Shown here piece by piece: positions 26,583-33,060 of a stretch of 64,000 nt of DNA. The position numbers were made by a program, and so were the translations under genes. Numbering within the stretch: the first letter of the stretch is position 1; each line of letters starts with the position of its first letter. Source of the stretch: Lacrimispora amygdalina (GTDB taxonomy: Bacteria; Bacillota; Clostridia; Lachnospirales; Lachnospiraceae); assembly GCF_003432035.1 (NCBI RefSeq), contig NZ_QOHO01000049.1, positions 62,001 to 126,000 on the forward strand, in the 5' to 3' direction. The notes beneath the pieces were generated by a model, which saw only the letters and a program-made list of their open reading frames with translations, did no database searches and had not been told where the DNA came from.

Positions 26583-26600
26583 TATACAGTAAGCTGTATA
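26583..26600 (+). other. Hairpin in the ftsZ leader
   Basis: TATACAG (26583-26589) and CTGTATA (26594-26600) pair around TAAG. It lies just after the expected transcription start and 5 bp before the AAAGGAGG ribosome site, so it may protect the mRNA or tune ribosome access. Confidence 0.5.
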
Positions 26601-26621
26601 TGGTTAAAGGAGGATATAATC

Positions 26622-27953
26622 TTGTTAGAGATTAAAATAAATGAGGCGGATAACGCTGCAAGAATTCTGGTAATCGGTGTAGGCGGTGCCGGAAACAATG
26701 CGGTTAACCGCATGATTGATGAGAATATAGCTGGTGTGGAATTTCTTGGAATCAATACGGACAAGCAGGCGTTGCAGTTTTGCAAGGCTCCCACAGCCAT
26801 GCAGATCGGCGAGAAGCTGACCAAGGGACTTGGTGCTGGTGCAAAACCTGAAATTGGCGAAAAGGCAGCGGAAGAGAATGCGGACGAGCTGGCTCAGGTC
26901 ATGAAGGGTGCCGATATGGTATTCGTTACATGCGGTATGGGAGGCGGAACAGGAACCGGTGCGGCTCCCGTTGTGGCTAAGATTGCAAAGGATATGGGAA
27001 TCTTAACGGTTGGTGTTGTAACAAAGCCTTTCCGTTTTGAAGCCAAAACACGTATGTCCAATGCAGTTTCCGGTATTGAGCGTTTAAAGGAAAGTGTAGA
27101 TACGCTGATTGTAATCCCTAATGACCGTCTTCTTGAAATCGTGGACAGGCGCACCACCATGCCTGATGCTTTAAAAAAGGCTGATGAAGTACTTCAGCAG
27201 GCAGTTCAGGGTATTACAGATTTAATTAATGTACCAGGACTGATTAACCTGGATTTTGCTGATGTCCAGACCGTTATGACCGATAAAGGCATTGCGCATA
27301 TTGGTATCGGGCGTGCAAAGGGCGATGAAAAGGCTTTAGAGGCAGTAAAACAGGCAGTATCAAGCCCGCTTCTTGAGACAACAATAGAAGGTGCAACTCA
27401 TGTGATCATTAATATCTCCGGAGATATCAGCCTGATTGAGGCCAATGAAGCAGCAAGCTATGTTCAGGAGATGGCAGGTGACGATGCGAATATTATTTTC
27501 GGTGCCATGTATGATGAGAATGCCCAGGACGAAGCAAGCATTACTGTCATTGCAACCGGACTTGATATGCAGAATGAGACACCTGTATCCAAGGTTATGA
27601 CTAATTTCTCCAACCCAAACTATAAACAGCCGAAAGCAGCACAGCAGGCGGGCAGCCAGGAAGCAGCAGCGACCGCAGCAGCAACTCCCGGATACAACCA
27701 GAACTTTAACCAGAATTATGGCAATACCAATAATTATTCCGGACAGGCTTATCCCAATAACCAGAATAACGGAGGTAATTACGGCAGTCCGAATTACAAC
27801 AATCCCAATTATAACAAGCAGCCAAACTACGGACAGGGAACTCCCCAGAATACACAGCAGAGTGCACCTCAGGGGAATGGCCAGCCTTATCGTCCGACTG
27901 TTAACAAAGAAGTACAGATTAACATTCCTGACTTTTTAAGAAATAAAAGATAA
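26622..27953 (+). CDS. ftsZ: Cell division GTPase FtsZ with Asn/Gln-rich linker
   Basis: This 443-residue tubulin homologue forms the Z ring. The GTP-binding domain (about 15-320) contains [13 protein letters not shown] and the tubulin signature [10 protein letters not shown] near residue 107. After it comes a linker of about 100 residues rich in Asn, Gln, Tyr and Gly with repeated NYN and NPNY units (about 345-425). The conserved C-terminal peptide ([13 protein letters not shown]) then docks FtsA or other membrane tethers. The start is TTG 26622, eight bases after AAAGGAGG and in register with the family N-terminus. It is transcribed from its own promoter and stopped by the terminator at 27968. 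Confidence 0.96.
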   Translation: MLEIKINEADNAARILVIGVGGAGNNAVNRMIDENIAGVEFLGINTDKQALQFCKAPTAMQIGEKLTKGLGAGAKPEIGEKAAEENADELAQVMKGADMVFVTCGMGGGTGTGAAPVVAKIAKDMGILTVGVVTKPFRFEAKTRMSNAVSGIERLKESVDTLIVIPNDRLLEIVDRRTTMPDALKKADEVLQQAVQGITDLINVPGLINLDFADVQTVMTDKGIAHIGIGRAKGDEKALEAVKQAVSSPLLETTIEGATHVIINISGDISLIEANEAASYVQEMAGDDANIIFGAMYDENAQDEASITVIATGLDMQNETPVSKVMTNFSNPNYKQPKAAQQAGSQEAAATAAATPGYNQNFNQNYGNTNNYSGQAYPNNQNNGGNYGSPNYNNPNYNKQPNYGQGTPQNTQQSAPQGNGQPYRPTVNKEVQINIPDFLRNKR

Positions 27954-27967
27954 ATACATACATATCA

Positions 27968-27996
27968 GGCAGGTTCCCGTGAACCTGCCTCTTTTT
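27968..27996 (+). terminator. Intrinsic terminator of ftsZ
   Basis: GGCAGGTTC (27968-27976) and GAACCTGCC (27981-27989) form a 9-bp stem with a CCGT loop, followed by CTTTTT. Confidence 0.88.
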
Positions 27997-28011
27997 GAAA
28001 GGAGAAACATC

Positions 28012-28338
28012 ATGTTAAAGGATGAAAAAGACTGGGAGCTTTCTGACGATTATTATACGGAACAGGAGAATGAAAAGAAGCTTTCTCTGGAAGATTTTAT
28101 CTCAGATCAGGATTTAGGAGAAAATACGCTTATGAATCCCCCGCAGTCTGACGAACTATTAAGTAAGACCATAGAAGATGTTCATACAGTACTGGCTCTG
28201 GCCAAAGATGGAATGAGCATTGAAAAAATAGCTGAAACCACAGGACTGAATGAAAAATATGTTTATGATATCCAGGTTTGTGCACAGGGCTTCAGGGAGG
28301 ATGATGAGATCGCAGTGGCTCATCTGGTACTGGGTTAA
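28012..28338 (+). CDS. Conserved-type protein of unknown function, 108 aa
   Basis: I do not recognise a named family. The protein is acidic in its first half (LKDEKDWELSDDYYTEQENEKK). The second half has a segment that looks like a helix-turn-helix: LALAKDGMSIEKIAETTGLNEKYVYDIQVCAQGF, with the typical spacing of a small resolvase/sigma-like HTH. The start is ATG 28012 after AAAGGAG; the longer frame from 27979 starts inside the ftsZ terminator. It lies just after ftsZ, has no visible promoter and probably depends on read-through. It is followed 18 bp later by a zinc-ribbon membrane protein, which suggests a pair. DNA binding is a guess from the HTH-like pattern. Confidence 0.65.
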   Translation: MLKDEKDWELSDDYYTEQENEKKLSLEDFISDQDLGENTLMNPPQSDELLSKTIEDVHTVLALAKDGMSIEKIAETTGLNEKYVYDIQVCAQGFREDDEIAVAHLVLG

Positions 28339-28356
28339 AGAAGGGGAAAACAAAAG

Positions 28357-29298
28357 ATGGTGAAAAAGATTTGTCCGGTCTGTGATCTTCCGGTTAACGA
28401 GGTGAATTATTGCCCCAGGTGCAGGCGGGTGGTGAAAAAGCCTGTAAGCTGGGAAGTGAATTATTTATTAAATGAAAAGAGAAACCAGCAGGCTATGCCG
28501 GCAGGGCTGCCTCAGGCTGGCAGACTGACTGTAAATCAGCCGGCGGCCAATCCTTCCGTAACTGGTAAAAGACAATCAAATACACTCCTGTTTATTTTGA
28601 TTTTGGCTTTTGCGATTGTCATTATGGCGGGGGTCATTTTCAGCTGTGCTGTTTATTCCGTCGCTTTTGATGAGGATGACTATGAGACAGCAACAGGATA
28701 CGACGATTATGGGTATCGTGATCTGGATGAAACAGAAGTAATTGCAGCAGGGGAACGATGCAGCGGGTTCGATCATTTTGAAGCCGATGGAAGAGGTATT
28801 GCGGATTCCATGGCCCAGTTTCTGGAAAAAGGCGATTATGGCTATCAGATCAGTTCTAATGAGACCTATTCTGATAACTATGAGATGAATGAGGACAGCG
28901 GCCCGGTCACTTATTATGAGACAGTGGAAAGCGTTTATTTAATACCGAATACAGCCGATGGGGAAAGTTCCGATGAGGAAGAGTATGAGTATGTGGACAT
29001 TAACTATGATACCGCAACCGGAGAACTGCACCGGTATGTGTCCTATCTGGGGAACCAGGAAGCTTCGCTGGCGTACTTGGAACAGTTTCTGATGCTTACA
29101 GAGGCGGCCTGCGGGATTCAGACAGAGCAAAGCAGTATCCCCTCAATTATGGAACAGGCACAGTCAAGGCTGAACCAGCAGGAAGGAGCCTATATCCTGG
29201 AAGGAATCTTTGATATCAATCTATATTTTTACGAGGACCGGATCCAGATTTATGTTTCCTATAACAATCCGGAAGCTGTTAAAAATCAGGAAACGTAA
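28357..29298 (+). CDS. Zinc-ribbon, single-pass membrane protein of unknown function
   Basis: This 313-residue protein starts with a clear zinc ribbon, CPVCDLPVNEVNYCPRCRR (two CxxC pairs, residues 6-22). A 45-residue linker and one transmembrane segment (about 73-98, LLFILILAFAIVIMAGVIFS) follow. The outside domain is strongly acidic and rich in Asp, Glu and Tyr (FDEDDYETATGYDDYGYRDLDE), then about 170 residues of likely beta-rich fold. No catalytic motif is evident. The cytoplasmic zinc ribbon plus extracellular domain resembles many Firmicutes envelope proteins of unknown role. AAGGGGA precedes ATG 28357. It probably belongs with the HTH-like gene upstream. Confidence 0.7.
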   Translation: MVKKICPVCDLPVNEVNYCPRCRRVVKKPVSWEVNYLLNEKRNQQAMPAGLPQAGRLTVNQPAANPSVTGKRQSNTLLFILILAFAIVIMAGVIFSCAVYSVAFDEDDYETATGYDDYGYRDLDETEVIAAGERCSGFDHFEADGRGIADSMAQFLEKGDYGYQISSNETYSDNYEMNEDSGPVTYYETVESVYLIPNTADGESSDEEEYEYVDINYDTATGELHRYVSYLGNQEASLAYLEQFLMLTEAACGIQTEQSSIPSIMEQAQSRLNQQEGAYILEGIFDINLYFYEDRIQIYVSYNNPEAVKNQET

Positions 29299-29314
29299 CA
29301 TCTAAACCCCGCTA

Positions 29315-29343
29315 TTGACAGAACATAACCGATCTGATATAAT
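29315..29343 (+). promoter_or_regulatory. Consensus SigA promoter of the hflKC leader
   Basis: TTGACA (29315-29320), 17-bp spacer, TATAAT (29338-29343). Both boxes are perfect, which is expected when expression is limited later by a riboswitch. Confidence 0.92.
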
Positions 29344-29353
29344 TATTTCAATC

Positions 29354-29448
29354 GCAAAAGGGAGTAGCTTCCGCCGCAAGGCTGGATAAGCGTGCGTCAG
29401 AACGATAAAGAGATTTATCCGCATACTTATGAAATGTCAAGACTTTTA
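29354..29448 (+). ncRNA. yybP-ykoY family (manganese-sensing) riboswitch aptamer, candidate
   Basis: The leader begins GCAAAAGGGAGTAGC. This matches the start of the yybP-ykoY aptamer (AAAGGGGAGUAG), in which helix P1 is followed by the conserved GGAGUAG loop. P1 forms between AAAAG (29356-29360) and CTTTT (29443-29447). GTGCGTCAGAACG (29392-29404) corresponds to the second conserved loop (GUCGUCA..CG), and a GATAAA/TTTATC hairpin (29404-29419) follows. The segment ends CAAGACTTTT, matching the conserved CAAGACCUUU. In this family Mn2+ binding joins the two loops and stabilises P1. The call rests on motif order and spacing recalled from the family; a covariance search would settle it. Confidence 0.75.
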
Positions 29449-29483
29449 CAGATACCGTATGGTATCCGCAAAGGTCTTTTTTT
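29440..29483 (+). terminator. Riboswitch expression platform: terminator that competes with P1
   Basis: AGACTTTT (29440-29447) pairs with AAAGGTCT (29470-29477), with an inner GATACC/GGTATC hairpin, followed by seven T. Its 5' arm contains the 3' strand of aptamer helix P1, so ligand-bound aptamer and terminator exclude each other. That is an ON switch. Confidence 0.85.
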
Positions 29484-29531
29484 ATACTCTTTTTGCGAAA
29501 ACACACAAAAAAGAAAGAGAGGAATTGAATT

Positions 29532-30509
29532 ATGGAAACAGTTAACCCGAAAGGAACGGAGCAGTTGAAAAAAATCCGAAGGCTGATCCGGAAATCCGGA
29601 ATGGCGGTTTTGCTCGCGGTGGCAGTTCCTGTTATAGCATTTGGCTCTGTCTATAATGTACAGGAGCAGGAGCAGGCAGTAGTGACAACCTTAGGTATTC
29701 CCAGAACGGTTGCGGAGCCGGGACTTCATTTTAAGATCCCGTTCGTGCAAAATGTGCATAAGGTAAATACCACAATACAGGGTTTCGCTGTGGGCTATGA
29801 TCCAGGTAACAATGAAAGCAGGGAAGAGGATTCCCTGATGATCACGAAGGATTATAATTTTGTAAACGTGGATTTCTTTGTGGAATACAAAGTTTCTGAT
29901 CCGGTGAAGGCCATTTATGCTTCTAAGGACCCGCTGACAATTCTTCAGAATGTATCTAGAAGCAGTATCCGTACTGTCATCGGCAGTTATGACGTGGATT
30001 CGGTGCTGACCAATGGAAAAAACGAGATTCAGTCCAAAGTGAAGGAGATGATCACGGCTAAACTGGCGGAGCACAATGTGGGGCTTACTGTGATTAATGT
30101 TACCATACAGGATTCAGAACCTCCGACAAAAGAGGTAATGGAAGCGTTTAAGGCGGTGGAAACAGCCAAGCAGGGGAAAGAAACGGCGATTAATAATGCA
30201 AATAAGTACCGAAATGAAAAACTTCCCGAGGCAACTGCCCAGACCGATAAAATTCTTCAGGATGCGGAATCTTCCAAGGCGAAAAGAATTAACGAGGCCA
30301 GTGCAGAGGTGGCGAAATTCAATGCTATGTATCAGGAATATATAAAAAATCCGGAAGTGACAAAAAAACGAATGTTTTATGAAACGATGGAAGATGTTCT
30401 TCCAAATATGAAGGTGATTATTGACGGTACGGACCAGACCAGTACCATCCTCCCTCTTGACAGCTTTACAGGAGGAGAAACCAGTGAGAAAAAGGAGAAT
30501 AAGGAATGA
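29532..30509 (+). CDS. hflK: HflK-like SPFH/prohibitin-domain membrane protein
   Basis: This 325-residue protein has a short cytoplasmic start, one membrane segment (about 22-42, MAVLLAVAVPVIAFGS) and an SPFH domain (VQEQEQAVVTTLGIPRTVAEPGLHFKIP..). A coiled-coil region with many Ala, Lys and Glu residues (about 215-265) follows. In Proteobacteria HflK and HflC form a large cage around the FtsH protease and limit its access to membrane substrates. It pairs with hflC, whose start overlaps its stop (ATGA). GAGAGG precedes ATG 29532. Transcription passes through the candidate manganese riboswitch, which links this complex to metal status. No ftsH is adjacent. Confidence 0.85.
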   Translation: METVNPKGTEQLKKIRRLIRKSGMAVLLAVAVPVIAFGSVYNVQEQEQAVVTTLGIPRTVAEPGLHFKIPFVQNVHKVNTTIQGFAVGYDPGNNESREEDSLMITKDYNFVNVDFFVEYKVSDPVKAIYASKDPLTILQNVSRSSIRTVIGSYDVDSVLTNGKNEIQSKVKEMITAKLAEHNVGLTVINVTIQDSEPPTKEVMEAFKAVETAKQGKETAINNANKYRNEKLPEATAQTDKILQDAESSKAKRINEASAEVAKFNAMYQEYIKNPEVTKKRMFYETMEDVLPNMKVIIDGTDQTSTILPLDSFTGGETSEKKENKE

Positions 30510-31375
30510 AAAAGATAAAAACAGCCATAGGGATACTGCTTGCAGCAGCAGCCGTAACGGTGCTTTCCGGTTCGGTGATAGTCACCAATGAAAATGAATA
30601 CAAGCTGATCCGGCAGTTTGGAAGGGTGGAACGGGTCATTGATTCACCGGGTATTTCTTTCAAGTTACCAATAATCCAGACGGCAGATACCATACCAAAG
30701 CAGATACTCATTTATGATCTGGCGGCGTCCGATGTAATTACAATGGATAAAAAAACAATGCTCAGTGACAGCTACGTGCTCTGGCGCATTGAAGATCCGC
30801 TGAAATTTGCCCAGTCTCTGAATTCTTCCGTTGTGGGAGCAGAGAGCAGAATTGATACCGTGGTTTATAACTCGGTAAAAAATGTGATCAGCAGTATGGC
30901 ACAGAATGAAGTGATCAGCAGCCGTGACGGCGAACTTTCACAGGCTATCATGGAAAATGTAGGCGATAATATGGGACAGTATGGAATTCGTCTTCTGGCG
31001 GTGGAAACAAAGCGTCTGGATCTTCCGGCAGACAACAAAACGGCCGTATATGAAAGAATGATCTCGGAGCGTGATAAGATCGCAGCTACATTTACGGCGG
31101 AAGGCCAGGCAGAGGCAAAAAAGATACAAAATACAACAGACCGTGAAATTGCCATCAGCATTTCTGATGCCCAGGCAAAGGCAGCTTCAATCACATCAGA
31201 GGGAGAAGGGGAATATATGAGAATTATGGCAGAAGCTTATCACGATCCTCAAAGATCGGAATTCTATTCCTTTGTACGGTCTTTAGAGGCTGCGAAAACG
31301 TCTCTTGCCGGAAATGGCAATACATTAATTCTTCCGGGAGGCTCTCCTCTGGCCAGGATATTTACGGGACAATAA
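30506..31375 (+). CDS. hflC: HflC-like SPFH/prohibitin-domain membrane protein
   Basis: This 289-residue partner of HflK has an N-terminal membrane anchor (about 5-22, TAIGILLAAAAVTVLSG) and an SPFH domain (VIVTNENEYKLIRQFGRVERVIDSPGISFKLP). A coiled-coil segment (ISERDKIAATFTAEGQAEAKKI), typical of HflC, and a short C-terminus follow. It overlaps hflK by four bases and so should be made in equal amount. The pair is predicted to form the membrane microdomain cage of the FtsH system. In a Gram-positive anaerobe the precise partner is not proven. Confidence 0.87.
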   Translation: MKKIKTAIGILLAAAAVTVLSGSVIVTNENEYKLIRQFGRVERVIDSPGISFKLPIIQTADTIPKQILIYDLAASDVITMDKKTMLSDSYVLWRIEDPLKFAQSLNSSVVGAESRIDTVVYNSVKNVISSMAQNEVISSRDGELSQAIMENVGDNMGQYGIRLLAVETKRLDLPADNKTAVYERMISERDKIAATFTAEGQAEAKKIQNTTDREIAISISDAQAKAASITSEGEGEYMRIMAEAYHDPQRSEFYSFVRSLEAAKTSLAGNGNTLILPGGSPLARIFTGQ

Positions 31376-31393
31376 AATTAGGAATACTATATG

Positions 31394-31422
31394 TTGCGGG
31401 AAAAAGTTTTTTATGGTAAAGT
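31394..31422 (+). promoter_or_regulatory. Probable promoter of metF
   Basis: TTGCGG (31394-31399), 17-bp spacer, TAAAGT (31417-31422). It is a moderate match. No SAM riboswitch or S-box motif fits in the 85-bp gap. Confidence 0.5.
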
Positions 31423-31460
31423 GTTAAAATAAAAGAAGCAGAGGATAGGAGATTGACAGA

Positions 31461-32318
31461 ATGAAGATTACAGATATATTGAGCCAGGGACAGCCGACCT
31501 TATCTTTTGAAGTGTTCCCGCCCAAGACAGAGGATAAGTATGATTCTGTTGAAAAGGCTGCTGCTGAAATAGCAAAACTTCATCCCGCATTCATGAGCGT
31601 CACATACGGCGCAGGCGGAGGAACCAGTAAATATACCGTAGATATTGCTTCCGCGCTTCATCATGAGTATCATGTAACCGCTCTGGCCCATTTAACCTGT
31701 GTGTCTTCAACCAAAGAAAAGGTACGTCAGGTGCTGGGTGAGCTAAAGGACGCAGGGATAGAAAACGTGCTGGCATTAAGAGGAGATATCCCGCCTGATG
31801 CGCCTGATAAACGGGAATACAACTATGCCTCCGAGCTGATCCGGGAAATCAAGGAAACAGGGGATTTCTGTATTGGTGCTGCCTGTTATCCGGAAGGCCA
31901 TGTGGAATCGGCAAACAAAACCATTGATATGGATTATTTGAAACAGAAGGTGGAAGCAGGCTGTGATTTTGTTACCACGCAGATGTTTTTCGATAATAAC
32001 ATCTTATACAATTACTTATACCGTATACGGGAAAAGGGAATTACAGTTCCGGTGGTTGCAGGAATTATGCCTGTAACCAATGTAAAGCAGATCATACGGA
32101 GCTGCCAGCTGTCCGGAACCTATCTGCCCACCCGTTTTAAGGCCATTGTTGACCGGTTCGGGGAGAATCCGGCAGCGATGAAGCAGGCGGGAATCGCTTA
32201 TGCAACGGAGCAGATCATTGATTTAATTGCAAACGGTGTCAATGCCATCCATGTTTATTCCATGAATAAGCCGGATGTAGCCTTAAAAATCAAGGAAAAT
32301 CTTTCGGAGATACTGTAA
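31461..32318 (+). CDS. metF: Methylenetetrahydrofolate reductase
   Basis: This 285-residue flavoprotein of the MetF family (TIM barrel, FAD) reduces 5,10-methylene-THF to 5-methyl-THF, the methyl donor for MetH. Visible family motifs are FEVFPPKTED at the N-terminus (catalytic Glu), VTYGAGGG, HLTC, ALRGDIPP and TTQMFFDN. The length suits the single-domain bacterial enzyme. The next two genes are the MetH reactivation protein and MetH itself, so this is a methionine/methyl-THF operon. A partial terminator at 32331 may reduce downstream expression. Confidence 0.95.
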   Translation: MKITDILSQGQPTLSFEVFPPKTEDKYDSVEKAAAEIAKLHPAFMSVTYGAGGGTSKYTVDIASALHHEYHVTALAHLTCVSSTKEKVRQVLGELKDAGIENVLALRGDIPPDAPDKREYNYASELIREIKETGDFCIGAACYPEGHVESANKTIDMDYLKQKVEAGCDFVTTQMFFDNNILYNYLYRIREKGITVPVVAGIMPVTNVKQIIRSCQLSGTYLPTRFKAIVDRFGENPAAMKQAGIAYATEQIIDLIANGVNAIHVYSMNKPDVALKIKENLSEIL

Positions 32319-32330
32319 TCCGTGAAGCAG

Positions 32331-32363
32331 CAGGTCCGTTTCTGAAAAGAGCGGACCTGTTTT
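32331..32363 (+). terminator. Weak intrinsic terminator after metF
   Basis: CAGGTCCG (32331-32338) and CGGACCTG (32352-32359) form an 8-bp stem followed by only four T. It is only 26 bp before the next gene, so it probably attenuates rather than stops transcription. Confidence 0.55.
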
Positions 32364-32388
32364 AACAGGAAAAATCGGAGGGATAAGA

Positions 32389-33033
32389 ATGGAGATCAGC
32401 CGGAAGGAGATTCTTAGATATTTAGGATATGGCAATAAGGAAGGCGATGAGCAGGTAAGTGCATTGATCGAAGAAGCCCTGGAAGAACTTCTGGCTGCTG
32501 CATCACCAAAAAGCATTTACAGGTCATATCCCTTAACACTGCTGCCTGAAAATGAGATTGATTTTACCGTGTTCCGGACAAGAAGCCGGAATCTAAGCCG
32601 GAATCTGGCTGATTGTGAAGAAGTCATATTATTTGCTGCTACACTGGGAACCGGTGTGGATGTACTGCTTCACAAATACACCAGACTTCAGATGAGCAAG
32701 GCAGTCATCATGCAGGCTGCTGCCGCTGCAGTGATTGAAGAATACTGCGACGGGGTAAACCGTAAGCTGAAACAGGAGTATGAGGAAAAAGGCCTCTATT
32801 TAAGACCCAGATTCAGTCCGGGCTACGGTGATTTTTCATTGGAATGTCAAAAAGAGATTACAGCAGTTTTGGAAACACCCAAGCGGATCGGCATTATGCT
32901 TACGGAAAGCCTGCTTATGACTCCCTCCAAATCCGTGACGGCAGTTATGGGAGCCAGCAAAAAGCCTTACCGGTGTGAGATAAAAGGGTGCGAATCCTGC
33001 GAGAAATTGGACTGTGTATACCGGAGACAGTAA
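32389..33033 (+). CDS. Stand-alone MetH reactivation-domain protein
   Basis: This 214-residue protein matches the vitamin B12-dependent methionine synthase activation domain, which binds SAM and remethylates oxidised cob(II)alamin. Conserved elements are RPRFSPGYGDFSLECQ near residue 140 (equivalent to the RxSPGYG SAM-binding motif of MetH) and LMTPSKSVTAVMG near residue 183. The end CEIKGCESCEKLDC carries a CxxC-type cysteine group not found in E. coli MetH, perhaps for a metal or redox partner. It sits directly before metH, whose product lacks this domain, so the two together rebuild the full enzyme. Confidence 0.9.
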   Translation: MEISRKEILRYLGYGNKEGDEQVSALIEEALEELLAAASPKSIYRSYPLTLLPENEIDFTVFRTRSRNLSRNLADCEEVILFAATLGTGVDVLLHKYTRLQMSKAVIMQAAAAAVIEEYCDGVNRKLKQEYEEKGLYLRPRFSPGYGDFSLECQKEITAVLETPKRIGIMLTESLLMTPSKSVTAVMGASKKPYRCEIKGCESCEKLDCVYRRQ

Positions 33034-33060
33034 AGAAACTGAGTGCAGATGGAGGAATGT

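Noticed and set aside
31376-31460. SAM or cobalamin riboswitch for the metF-metH genes
   Set aside because: The 85-bp gap is too short and shows no S-box or B12-box sequence.
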